A stretch of 64,000 nt of DNA, taken from the NCBI RefSeq assembly GCF_014696065.1, contig NZ_JACJPL010000027.1:372001-436000 (forward strand), in the 5' to 3' direction. This DNA is from Leptolyngbya sp. FACHB-261 (lineage in GTDB: Bacteria; Cyanobacteriota; Cyanobacteriia; FACHB-261). This document shows, in pieces, positions 51,844 through 60,787 of this stretch (position 1 is its first letter; every line of letters starts with the position of its first letter). The translations under genes were made by a program, and so were the position numbers. The notes under the pieces were generated by a model that had not been told where the DNA came from, searched no databases, and saw only the letters and a list, made by a program, of their open reading frames with translations.

Positions 51844-52272
51844 CTAGGGACCAAACAGGGCTAAGCCTTCATCTCTTAGCAGCCCTTGAGTGATTTTGAT
51901 TGGGGCAAATCCCCGGGCAATCACTTCAGCACAGGGAATATCAATCTGATTTTGACCACATTCAACCAGCTCGTGAATCGAGACACTGAAGACAATCTCA
52001 GTAATGCCCGCCCAAACACAAGCACTGGCGCACATCGGACAGGGCTCACCCGTGGTGTAGAGGGTGTATCCCGCTAGCGAAGCGCTTTGCAGTTGTCGGC
52101 TGAGTTTACGAATGACATTCACTTCAGCGTGGGCTGAGGGATCATGGTCTCGTCGGCCCGTGTTGTGGGCTTTGGCGACGATTTCATGGTTTTTCACTAA
52201 AACTGCACCGTAGGGGTAGTCCCCTTGCTTGGCCTCGGCCAAGGCGACCCTCATGAAGTCTTCAGGACTCAT
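51844..52272 (-). CDS. Nucleoside/nucleobase deaminase (cytidine deaminase-like fold)
   Basis: A 142-residue zinc deaminase. The catalytic HAE (DPSAHAEVNVIRKLS) and the zinc cysteines PCPMCASACVW are intact. GDYPYGAVLVKNHEIVAKAHN is typical of guanine and related deaminases rather than tRNA-specific TadA, which favours a nucleobase substrate. The exact base is not determined. An inverted repeat, GGTAGGGA/TCCCTACC (about 52331-52338 and 52389-52396), lies upstream between it and hemL. Confidence 0.88.
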   Translation of the reverse strand: MSPEDFMRVALAEAKQGDYPYGAVLVKNHEIVAKAHNTGRRDHDPSAHAEVNVIRKLSRQLQSASLAGYTLYTTGEPCPMCASACVWAGITEIVFSVSIHELVECGQNQIDIPCAEVIARGFAPIKITQGLLRDEGLALFGP

Positions 52273-52463
52273 CGCTGTTTAAGTGAAGTTGTCAATGTTA
52301 GCTAGACCCATGAACCAGAGCTAGAGCTTGGTAGGGACAAATTCAGCCAGAAGCCCCAACTTGGAGCCTGTCCGCCAAACCTAAATCCCTACCTCGACTC
52401 GTTCAGGTAATCTTCGGGACTTTGGACTTGAGGTTTTGAGGCTTGAGCGCTTGGATCTGGAGC

Positions 52464-53762
52464 CTACAGTTTGGCAAGCACTGCACGAGCGGCCTCCAAA
52501 GTACGCTCGACATCCTCATCAGTGTGAGCCAGCGAGGTGAATCCCGCCTCAAACTGGGAGGGAGCGAGGTAGATCCCCTGCTCCAACATGCCCCGATGAA
52601 AGCGGCTGAACTTAGCTAGATCGCAGCGTTTGGCATCCTCGTAGCTGTGGACTGGCCCCTCAGTGAAGAATAGGCCAAACATCGCGCCGAGTTGACCGCC
52701 GCAGGCAGCATGTCCAGTTTCATGGGCTACTTGCACGAGGCCATCGGCCAGCTTCTTGGTGATCTTCTCTAGCTGCTCGTAGGTGCCAGGGCGATTGAGA
52801 ATCTCTAGGGTTTTGATGCCCGCAGTCATGGCAAGAGGATTACCCGATAGCGTGCCTGCTTGGTACATGGGACCAGCAGGCGCCACCATTTCCATGATGT
52901 CGCGACGTCCACCATAGGCACCCACGGGTAAACCACCCCCGATGATCTTGCCCAAAGTAGTCAGATCGGGCGTGATGCCAAAGCGTTGTTGGGCACCGCC
53001 ATAGGCTAGACGGAAGCCCGTCATCACTTCATCAAAAACCAGCAGCGCGTTGTGCTCACGGGTGAGTTCACGCAGACCGGCCAAGAAGCCAGCCTCAGGC
53101 ACAATAAAGCCTGCGTTGCCGACCACAGGTTCTAGAATGACACCCGCGATCTCGTTCGGGTTTTGCTCAAACAGCGCTTTCACTGCTTCCAAATCGTTGT
53201 AGGTCGCGGTGAGTGTGTTGGCTGTTGTGGTTTTGGGTACGCCCGGGGAGTCAGGCAGTCCCAGCGTCGCCACCCCTGAACCAGCCTGTACCAGGAACAT
53301 GTCGGCATGACCGTGATAGCAGCCCGAGAACTTGATGATTTTGTCTCGGCCTGTAAAAGCTCGCATCAGCCGCAACACTGACATGCAAGCTTCAGTTCCT
53401 GAGTTAACGAAGCGCACCATTTCGATACTGGGCACTGCCTCGATCACCATCCGCGCCAAGATATTCTCTTGCAGGCAGGGAGCGCCAAAACTGGTGCCCT
53501 TATCTAAGGCTTGGTGCAAGGCTCCCAGCACTTCCGGATGAGCATGCCCGACAATGGCTGGTCCCCAAGTGCCGACGTAGTCGATGTATTGATTCCCGTC
53601 AACGTCGTAGGCGTAGGCACCCTTAACATGATCAAAAACAATGGGTTGTCCACCCACTGATTTGAAGGCGCGGACCGGCGAACTCACGCCACCCGGCATT
53701 AGATCGCGAGCGGCCCCAAAAATTTCTTCTGATCGAACGGTTCTAAAAGCACTACTAACCAT
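52464..53762 (-). CDS. hemL: Glutamate-1-semialdehyde 2,1-aminomutase
   Basis: HemL converts glutamate-1-semialdehyde to 5-aminolevulinate, the first committed precursor of haem and chlorophyll. The 432-residue fold-type I PLP enzyme shows [47 protein letters not shown] and the PLP Lys in [18 protein letters not shown]. It is the C5-pathway enzyme expected in a cyanobacterium. It is divergent from the diguanylate cyclase across 257 bp in which I see no gene. Confidence 0.96.
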   Translation of the reverse strand: MVSSAFRTVRSEEIFGAARDLMPGGVSSPVRAFKSVGGQPIVFDHVKGAYAYDVDGNQYIDYVGTWGPAIVGHAHPEVLGALHQALDKGTSFGAPCLQENILARMVIEAVPSIEMVRFVNSGTEACMSVLRLMRAFTGRDKIIKFSGCYHGHADMFLVQAGSGVATLGLPDSPGVPKTTTANTLTATYNDLEAVKALFEQNPNEIAGVILEPVVGNAGFIVPEAGFLAGLRELTREHNALLVFDEVMTGFRLAYGGAQQRFGITPDLTTLGKIIGGGLPVGAYGGRRDIMEMVAPAGPMYQAGTLSGNPLAMTAGIKTLEILNRPGTYEQLEKITKKLADGLVQVAHETGHAACGGQLGAMFGLFFTEGPVHSYEDAKRCDLAKFSRFHRGMLEQGIYLAPSQFEAGFTSLAHTDEDVERTLEAARAVLAKL

Positions 53763-54019
53763 GCGCGGCTCCTAGTCTGTTGCCGATCTAGCCTACCGCA
53801 GGCAGCTGTGAGATGACGGCTTGACCAGGGGTTGACCTGTAGCATGAGCGCCGATACTTCGGCAATCACTGAGGGCACTCTCGATTAAAGAGTTCCTCAG
53901 GCTTCTGTGAAGTTTTCCTAGGAGAAAGCTTTGATCAGAGGATTGACGCACGAGAGCTGCCGAACGCCAAGGGCCTAAAGCAGGAGTGGGATGCAAGTAC
54001 GCTAGGGACAACTACCGTT

Positions 54020-57000
54020 ATGAAAGCTCTACTGCCCGCTAAGGCTGCAAGATATCAAGCTGCACAGAGGGCGAATAGACAGCTCTTCGGCAAGATAGCA
54101 GGCATGTTTAGTTTGGCCTCAGCTCTGCTAGTTGCCATTGGGGCCATCTCGTATCAGAGCACGATTCAACTTGTTGAGAGCTCTGCCCAAATAGAACAAA
54201 CTCTCCAGACGATTGAGGGTCTTGAAAGCCTCCTCTCAGAGATGAAGGATGCAGAGACGGGACAGCGGGGATATGTTCTCACCGGCACAGAGAGCTATCT
54301 AGAGCCCTACAACACTGCAACTCAAAACGTTAAAAAGCAAGTTAGTAAGCTTCAACAAGCTCTCGGATCTGAGCCCAGACAGAAGCAGCAGCTCGATCAA
54401 ATTGAGACGCTGATTTCACAAAAGCTTGACATTGTTCAAGAGACGATTAAGCTACGTAGGGATGAAAATTTCGAGTCTGCTTTGCAGGTCATTAGAACAA
54501 ACAGAGGCAAGCTAATCATGGATAACATCCGTGTTTTAGTCGGCGAAGCTAAGGCTGAGCAGAATGAGAAGCTGAGACAACTTCAACAGCGAGACCGGCA
54601 AGCAAAAGCCAATGCCAGGAGGACAATTTTTATATTTTCAACGGCGATATTTTTGAGTTCTATCATTATCGTTGTTGCCTACTACCTGATCTATCGTGAG
54701 ATCATCGAGCGTAAGCGAACCGAAGAGATGCTAGCGCAAGAGCGTGATTTCATTGCCACTATCCTAGATACGGTTGGCGCTTTAGTTGTGATCCTCAACC
54801 CTCAGGGACAAATCGTCCGCTTCAACCAAACTTTTGGGCAAATCATTCAGTATTCAGCTTCTGAGATGCAGGGGAAGCATTTCTGGCATTTGTTCTCAAT
54901 TCCTGAGGAAGTTGAGCTGGTACGAACCAACTTCGAGCAGCTTTTGCAGGGAGAGCATTTGGCGCAACATGAGAACTATTTGGTGCCGAAGGGTGGCAAA
55001 CGCCGCTTGATCACCTGGTCTAACACTGCACTACTGAATCCAAAAGGGTCTGTAGACTATGTTATTTATACAGGTATCGATATTACAGAGCGGGATTGGA
55101 TAGAGGCAGAAATTCGACTGCTACAAGTGATTACCCAGGCCATCACTGAATCGGAAAATTTTCCTTCGGCACTTTTGGTGGCGCTCTCACAAGTCTGTGA
55201 AGCAACGGGCTGGAATTACGGCGAAACCTGGCTGCCGCATTCGGATGGCACGACCCTAACCTGTGGTCAAACCTGGTGTAACAATGTCTACGGCCAGAGC
55301 AAGGCTTCTGGAGACGCGCTAGAGCAATTTAGACAAATGAGCCAGGGGTACAGTTTTGTTCCCGACCAAGGCCTGCCCGGACGAGTCTGGAGTTCCAAGC
55401 AACCTGAGTGGATCCAGGATGTTTCAATCCTGCCTGAGGCCCTGTTTATACGGTCCCAAAGTGCGAAAGAATCAGGTCTCAAAGCTGGCTTAGGCGTACC
55501 AATCTTAGCCGGTTCTGAAGTACTGGCTATTTTGGTGTTTTTTATGTTTGATTCTCAACCTGAGGACAAACGACTAGTTGAGCTAGTTTCGACCGTTGCT
55601 ACGCAACTCGGCTCGGTGATTCAGCGTAAGCGAGCGGAAGAGGCTTTACGCCAGAGCGAAGCGCGACTTCAGGCTATTCTAGACAATTCAACAGCTGTGA
55701 TGTATGTCAAGGATATTCAGGGTCGCTTTACCCTAGTGAATCGCTGCTTCGAAACGCTGTTTCACATCGATCGAGAAACAGTCAAAGGCAAAACTGATTA
55801 CGATATTTTTCCTTCAGAAATTGCTGATGTATTTCGTAGTAACGATCAACAAGTTCTGTCTGCTAAAGCCCCTCTGCAGTGGGAAGAAGTAGCTCCCCAT
55901 GATGATGGTTTACACACCTACCTCTCCAGCAAATTTCCACTCTGTGATGCGACGGGGGCTCCCTATGCCGTGTGTGGTATCTCCGCCGATATTACCGAAC
56001 GCAAGCAGATGGAACAGGCGCTCCAACAGGCCAATGAAAAACTCACAGGTTGGGTCAGTGAACTAGAACTACATAATCGTGAGATCAGCTTGTTGGGTCA
56101 AATGAATGAGCTGCTTCAGGCTTGCCTCAGTACAGAGGAAGCTTACGGAGCGATCTCCCGACTGGTTCAGCCCTTGTTTCCAGGGTCGTCGGGTGCAGTA
56201 TTTACGATTAGTGCTTCTAAAAGGCTGGTTGAAGCAGCTTCAACCTGGGGATCAGCATTACTAAGCCAAAAGCTATTTGCCCCTAATGAATGTTGGGCGC
56301 TGAGACGAGGCCGCAGCCACGTGGTCGCTGCTCCTCAGGGTAGTCCGTGTTGCCAGCACCTCCATTCCTCAGATAACCCGCCCTCGGATAATGCTGAGAG
56401 TATTTGCGTACCGATGATGGCCCGTGGCGAGGCACTGGGGCTCCTGTACTTGAATTCAGCGACAGGTGGACAGCTCACAATAGGTCAGCAACGGCTAGCC
56501 GTGACGGTTGCTGAACAAATTGCCCTAGCCCTAGCCAATCTGAAACTACACGAAACCTTACAGCATCAAAGTATTCGAGACCCGCTCACCGGCCTATTCA
56601 ATCGGCGCTACATGGAAGAGTCCCTAGAGCGCGAGTTGCACCGCTCCCAACGCAAGCAGCAACCCGTCGGCATCATTATGCTGGACGTGGATAACTTTAA
56701 GCGCTTTAACGACACCTACGGTCATGAAGCGGGCGATGAAGTGCTGCGGGAACTCGGTCTATTCCTGCGCAAATACACGCGTGGTTCCGACATTGCCTGC
56801 CGCTACGGCGGTGAGGAGTTAACCCTGATTTTGCCCGAAGCTTGCCTGGAGACAACACGGGAACGAGCCGAGCAGTTGCGTGAGGGCATCAAGCACCTAC
56901 ATGTGCAACACCGTCGCCAAGTGTTGGGGGTCGTTACGCTCTCGTTGGGCGTGGCTGTGGTGCCGGACCACGGCTTGAGCAGTGAGGCAGTGCTTCAGGC

Positions 57001-57082
57001 CGCAGACGCCGCGCTCTATCGAGCTAAAGCCCTTGGACGAGATCGGGTGGTAATCGCCGAGTCCATACCAGTTGCGCCTTGA
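54020..57082 (+). CDS. Membrane diguanylate cyclase: CHASE3-PAS-GAF-PAS-GAF-GGDEF
   Basis: A 1020-residue sensor. Membrane helices at about 26-45 and 203-224 enclose a CHASE3 domain (KDAETGQRGYVLTGTESYLEPY). PAS (about 240-358), GAF (365-537), PAS (545-660) and GAF (690-842) domains follow. The C-terminal GGDEF domain has active-site GGEEL at 930-934 and an inhibitory I-site RGSD at 921-924, five residues before it. It should make cyclic-di-GMP from GTP and be subject to product inhibition. No EAL domain is present. The second GAF has several cysteines (SPCCQHLH) but no clear bilin lyase-type motif. Confidence 0.93.
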   Translation: MKALLPAKAARYQAAQRANRQLFGKIAGMFSLASALLVAIGAISYQSTIQLVESSAQIEQTLQTIEGLESLLSEMKDAETGQRGYVLTGTESYLEPYNTATQNVKKQVSKLQQALGSEPRQKQQLDQIETLISQKLDIVQETIKLRRDENFESALQVIRTNRGKLIMDNIRVLVGEAKAEQNEKLRQLQQRDRQAKANARRTIFIFSTAIFLSSIIIVVAYYLIYREIIERKRTEEMLAQERDFIATILDTVGALVVILNPQGQIVRFNQTFGQIIQYSASEMQGKHFWHLFSIPEEVELVRTNFEQLLQGEHLAQHENYLVPKGGKRRLITWSNTALLNPKGSVDYVIYTGIDITERDWIEAEIRLLQVITQAITESENFPSALLVALSQVCEATGWNYGETWLPHSDGTTLTCGQTWCNNVYGQSKASGDALEQFRQMSQGYSFVPDQGLPGRVWSSKQPEWIQDVSILPEALFIRSQSAKESGLKAGLGVPILAGSEVLAILVFFMFDSQPEDKRLVELVSTVATQLGSVIQRKRAEEALRQSEARLQAILDNSTAVMYVKDIQGRFTLVNRCFETLFHIDRETVKGKTDYDIFPSEIADVFRSNDQQVLSAKAPLQWEEVAPHDDGLHTYLSSKFPLCDATGAPYAVCGISADITERKQMEQALQQANEKLTGWVSELELHNREISLLGQMNELLQACLSTEEAYGAISRLVQPLFPGSSGAVFTISASKRLVEAASTWGSALLSQKLFAPNECWALRRGRSHVVAAPQGSPCCQHLHSSDNPPSDNAESICVPMMARGEALGLLYLNSATGGQLTIGQQRLAVTVAEQIALALANLKLHETLQHQSIRDPLTGLFNRRYMEESLERELHRSQRKQQPVGIIMLDVDNFKRFNDTYGHEAGDEVLRELGLFLRKYTRGSDIACRYGGEELTLILPEACLETTRERAEQLREGIKHLHVQHRRQVLGVVTLSLGVAVVPDHGLSSEAVLQAADAALYRAKALGRDRVVIAESIPVAP

Positions 57083-57111
57083 TCTGCCCCAGACCTCGAT
57101 CATTCTAGAGA

Positions 57112-58098
57112 CTAGAAGCCTAGCTCCCGCTTTAGTAATTCGATTGAGCGCTCGTCGATATAGTTCTTGGCAGGTAGGATCTCAGGTGGACGGATGCGAT
57201 CATGGCGCGCATCTGCCACAGCTGTTTTCACCGTTTCATAGCTGGCGGGGTCACAAATAATCAAGTCAGCACTGCGGGCAATAGCCCGGATTTTTTGGCT
57301 ATCGTCCAGGTTGGCAGTTACCACCAGCAGGTCATCGCCGCGAACGCTATGCAGAATCACTTCAGCAGCGCGCAAGATACCACTGCTCAGGCAGACCATG
57401 CCCAGGTAGCTGTTGGGTGGCAGGGCGCGAGCGCGTTTGAGCTCGGGGGCGTAATCATGGATATCGACCGCAAACACGCGAACGGCATAGGGTGAAGCCA
57501 GTTTCTGCACGGAACCTAGAAAATAACGGCTGGTAACCACAGTGCCAGCGCGAGTTTTCTGCTGCAAGACTTGGACTAACTCTTCGAGGGGCACCAACTG
57601 GATTGGCAGATCCAGGGACTTCTGAAGCTCCTGGGCCATGAGATCGCCAGTACCAATATCGCTAGTCGGCGCACAAACTAAGACTTGAGCACTACAGCGC
57701 AGGCGCCAGTCAATCTCAGCCAGGAAGAGCTCACGCGCTTGGTTGAGCGTGCACCCTTGCGCCAGCAGTTGATCGAGGCTAGCTTGCACTGTCTTGTAAG
57801 CGTTAGGGTTATCCAGCAGGTAGCGCTGGTCAGTAGAGCCAGGGCTAGGGGTATTGTCCTGGCTGCGCACATAGATGCCTGAGCCAGCGCGCGCTTCGAC
57901 CAAGCCTTGCTCTTCGAGCTGATGATAGACCTTGCTGATGGTGTTGCGATGCAAGCCCGTGCGCATTGCGAGATCACGAGTGCTGGGCAGTCGATGTCCG
58001 GGTGGAAACTGCCGTGATGCAATGGCAAAAGAAATTTGATTGAACAGCTGGGTCGAGGCAGGTATCTCGCTGTCAGCCTGGATATGAAATTGAACCAT
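57112..58098 (-). CDS. GntR family transcriptional regulator
   Basis: A 328-residue regulator. The winged helix is at about 10-75 (QLFNQISFAIASRQFPPGHR, LPSTRDLAMRTGLHRNTISK, VYHQLEEQGLVEARAGSG). The C-terminal 240 residues are neither an aminotransferase nor a UTRA domain; LVCAPTSDIG, VVTSRYFLGSV and LLVVTANLDDSQ suggest a periplasmic-binding-like sensor. It is divergent from the four-gene lipid operon across 312 bases, so that operon is its likely target. Confidence 0.88.
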   Translation of the reverse strand: MVQFHIQADSEIPASTQLFNQISFAIASRQFPPGHRLPSTRDLAMRTGLHRNTISKVYHQLEEQGLVEARAGSGIYVRSQDNTPSPGSTDQRYLLDNPNAYKTVQASLDQLLAQGCTLNQARELFLAEIDWRLRCSAQVLVCAPTSDIGTGDLMAQELQKSLDLPIQLVPLEELVQVLQQKTRAGTVVTSRYFLGSVQKLASPYAVRVFAVDIHDYAPELKRARALPPNSYLGMVCLSSGILRAAEVILHSVRGDDLLVVTANLDDSQKIRAIARSADLIICDPASYETVKTAVADARHDRIRPPEILPAKNYIDERSIELLKRELGF

Positions 58099-58410
58099 TG
58101 CCTATCCTCAAAGCTCTGCTACTAACCTGGTGGTCGCAGCAGGCTCAAATCGAAGCCTGAACTATCTTATTCATAGCCGATTTGCCTGCATCTATGTGCC
58201 AGTCTCGCGATTGGCTCACTGGCATAGCACGTTAGCTGGGCTTAGATTGCCCAAGACTGATCTCCGAGACCCAACGCAATTGAGCAGATTTCCTCCCGCG
58301 CCAAGCGTTTAGGCTGAATCAGTTTTGGAAGTGGCTCACTGCCCCGCTAAATCCTCATTATTGGAAGACATATTCCTGGAACGGCCTATTTGCAAACCAG
58401 GAATTCACGG
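58099..58410. promoter_or_regulatory. Divergent control region of gntR and the lipid operon
   Basis: This 312-base gap contains the inverted repeat TGCCAGT (58197-58203) and ACTGGCA (58218-58224), 21 bases apart from start to start, about two helical turns. This would suit a dimeric GntR protein. AACCAGGAAT before ATG 58411 supplies the ribosome site of the operon. No gene is seen. Confidence 0.4.
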
Positions 58411-59292
58411 ATGACCACCTATCCCCACCTGCCGCTCACCACGCCTGCTACTGCTAGTAGCACGAGCAATGATGTCACGGCTCCGCCACGTCACGCCCGT
58501 CTTGGGGTGCGCCAGCGACTGCTGGGTCTAGGGATTCGCGCCTTGGGTCCCTTAAGTCAGGGGATGCGTATTGGTCTGAGACATGGCTTTGAGTCAGGAA
58601 GTTCCCTTGACTACGTGTACGACAACCAGGCGCAAGGTCGGCTGGGCATTGGCAAAGTGCTCGATCGGGCCTATCTCAATCAAACAGGCTGGCGTTCGAT
58701 CCGCGAGCGCAAAGCAACCTTAAAAGACACATTGCGGGCGCTGGTTGCTTTGCGCTCAGAGCCATTGGTGATTCTGGATATTGCTGCTGGTGGTGGACGC
58801 TACCTGTTGGAGTTTTTAGCTGAGTGTCCCGCAGCGCCAGTACAGGTCATCGCTCAAGATCTCGCACCTGCGGGTCTAGAGCGCGGTCAAGCACGCGCTA
58901 CCCAATTGGGTGTCACAGGGCGAGTACGGTTTCAGACGGGGGACGCGTTCAGCCTCAAAAATCTGCTCAGTATCGAGCCGCGCCCTCAAGTTGTGATCGC
59001 CTCTGGCCTGTACGAGATCTTTCTGGATGACCTGCTGATCCAAACCTCGATGAACCAGATTTTCGAGCTTCTGACAGCGGGCGACCTGTTCATCTTTACT
59101 AATCAACCCCACCATCCTCAACTCGACGATATTGCTGCACTCCCCAATCGCTTCGGTCAGCCCTGGCAAATGAAGCTGCGCCCTACAGCCCAAATGGAAG
59201 GCTGGGCCAGAACTGCCGGATTTGAAATTGTCAGCAGCCGTCCTGCGGACCAAGCGGGCCTGTTCACTCTGACGATTGCTCGCAAGCCATGA
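58411..59292 (+). CDS. Class I SAM-dependent methyltransferase of the YnbC C-terminal type
   Basis: A 293-residue protein. The Rossmann SAM motif ILDIAAGGGRY is at residues 121-131. The preceding region (HGFESGSSLDYVYDNQAQGR, LDRAYLNQTGWRSIRERK) is the pattern I associate with the methyltransferase half of E. coli YnbC (PF12147). The alpha/beta hydrolase half of YnbC is absent. I chose ATG 58411, with CAGGAA upstream, over TTG 58390. The stop overlaps the next start by four bases. It probably methylates a lipid or lipid headgroup made by the operon, which is an inference. Confidence 0.85.
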   Translation: MTTYPHLPLTTPATASSTSNDVTAPPRHARLGVRQRLLGLGIRALGPLSQGMRIGLRHGFESGSSLDYVYDNQAQGRLGIGKVLDRAYLNQTGWRSIRERKATLKDTLRALVALRSEPLVILDIAAGGGRYLLEFLAECPAAPVQVIAQDLAPAGLERGQARATQLGVTGRVRFQTGDAFSLKNLLSIEPRPQVVIASGLYEIFLDDLLIQTSMNQIFELLTAGDLFIFTNQPHHPQLDDIAALPNRFGQPWQMKLRPTAQMEGWARTAGFEIVSSRPADQAGLFTLTIARKP

Positions 59293-59861
59293 ACGGTATC
59301 TATGCGCTCAAACCAGCCTTCCGCAATGCCCTACGCCCACTCCTGAAGCTGCTCTGGCCGGTTCATCCCGATGTTTTGACTTGGTCAGCGATTGGCCTGT
59401 CTGGCCTTCTGGGATTGGCTCTGCACTGGGGGCAGAGCTGGCTGCTAGCCGTGCCCCTGTTGGCTCTACTGCGCACCGTGCTTAATGCTCTCGACGGTTT
59501 GCTAGCAGTGGAAACTGGCAAAGCCCGACCTGCTGGAGAAGTGATAAACGAGCTGGGCGATCGAGTTTCAGATTTACTGGTTCTGAGTGGCTTGTGGCGC
59601 TGGGTTGACCCCTGGTTGTGGGCTAGCGTGACAGTCACCGTACTGTTGGTAAGCTACATCGGCATTTTGGGCAAAGCCTTAGGTAAGGGACGGCAGTATT
59701 CTGGTCCCCTGGGCAAGGCGGATCGGCTACTTCTGATCTCGATCGGCGCATTGTTGAGCCTGTACTGGCCGCAAACCGTTGTCTTTCACTGGCTGCTACT
59801 GAGCTTTTTGCCTCTGGGTGTTTTTACAGGGGCCTTCCGTCTCTGGAGCGTGCTGCGATGA
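59289..59861 (+). CDS. CDP-alcohol phosphatidyltransferase family protein
   Basis: A 190-residue membrane protein with about five helices. The CDP-alcohol motif is recognisable but altered: NALDG (Asn66, Asp69, Gly70), AV where AR is usual (Val74), and GDRVSD with Asp91 and Asp95. The first Asp and the Arg of the consensus are replaced. It would join a phosphatidyl group from CDP-diacylglycerol to an unknown alcohol. It resembles YnbA of E. coli. It overlaps both neighbours by four bases, a strong sign of coupled translation. Confidence 0.85.
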   Translation: MNGIYALKPAFRNALRPLLKLLWPVHPDVLTWSAIGLSGLLGLALHWGQSWLLAVPLLALLRTVLNALDGLLAVETGKARPAGEVINELGDRVSDLLVLSGLWRWVDPWLWASVTVTVLLVSYIGILGKALGKGRQYSGPLGKADRLLLISIGALLSLYWPQTVVFHWLLLSFLPLGVFTGAFRLWSVLR

Positions 59862-60781
59862 ACGAGCTGTCTGGGAGTTGGGCTGATTTTACTGGAGGTT
59901 TTGCTGGGAGTCCTGCGGGGCTAACGCTGGCGCTAATTGCCGGTTTGATTCTCTTGGCTGGCGGCAGCATTGCCTTAAAGGAACACCTGAGTCAGGAAAT
60001 TGACTCTGGCTTGCGTGCTCGCTTTGTGAGCTGGCTGTGGATGATACCTCTGGCGCTGGTGCCGGTGGGCGTAGGCGGCTGGCTGTGGGTGTTGGCGGTT
60101 GGGCTCCTGATCTTGGCAGCGCAACGGGAGTTCTTCAAGCTGGCTCGGCCGGATTGGAATGTCTGGCCAGTCAGCTTGACGGCCTGTGGCTTGAGCCTAA
60201 CGACAGCATCATTATGGCCAGATGCCTTCACGCTGCTTCCTCTGGTGCTGATCGTCCTGCCTCTGATTGAGCGTCTGCTGAACCAAGAAAGTGACAACGC
60301 CCTACGCGATGCCTCAGTCACAGGGTTAGGACTGGTTCTAATCGGTTGGACCTTGGCCCATTTGATTCCATTGAGGGCGGAAGGCTGGGAGGGCGTCTTA
60401 GTCCTTCTGCTGGCAGTCGTTCTCAATGATGTGCTTGCCTACACTGGTGGGCGACTGCTGGGGCAGTACCCTCTGGCCCCCAGGATCAGCCCCAACAAAA
60501 CATGGGAAGGCTTTCTCTGTGGGATAGCAGCATCGGTCACCGTGTTTGCAGCTCTAGGTTACCTGCTACCACAAATCCTCTGGCAGCGACTGCTGTTCGG
60601 TTTGCTCGTTGGATTAGCAGCACCGTTGGGAGACCTAAGTTTGTCACTTCTTAAGCGCGACCTGGCTGTGAAAGATACCGGATCTGTGATTCCTGGACAT
60701 GGAGGGCTGTTGGATCGACTTGATTCCCTGATCTTGAGCGCTCCACTGTTCTTCTATCTGTTGTGCTGGATGGCAGGCTAG
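59858..60781 (+). CDS. Phosphatidate cytidylyltransferase-like protein (CdsA family)
   Basis: A 307-residue membrane protein with about eight helices. The CDS signature is complete: SLLKRDLAVKDTGSVIPGHG followed by GLLDRLD, near residues 264-290, preceded by RISPNKTWEGF. It should convert phosphatidic acid and CTP to CDP-diacylglycerol for the phosphatidyltransferase encoded just before. It resembles E. coli YnbB. A housekeeping cdsA is expected elsewhere in the genome, so this is probably a second, pathway-specific copy. Confidence 0.92.
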   Translation: MNELSGSWADFTGGFAGSPAGLTLALIAGLILLAGGSIALKEHLSQEIDSGLRARFVSWLWMIPLALVPVGVGGWLWVLAVGLLILAAQREFFKLARPDWNVWPVSLTACGLSLTTASLWPDAFTLLPLVLIVLPLIERLLNQESDNALRDASVTGLGLVLIGWTLAHLIPLRAEGWEGVLVLLLAVVLNDVLAYTGGRLLGQYPLAPRISPNKTWEGFLCGIAASVTVFAALGYLLPQILWQRLLFGLLVGLAAPLGDLSLSLLKRDLAVKDTGSVIPGHGGLLDRLDSLILSAPLFFYLLCWMAG

Positions 60782-60787
60782 CGGACT

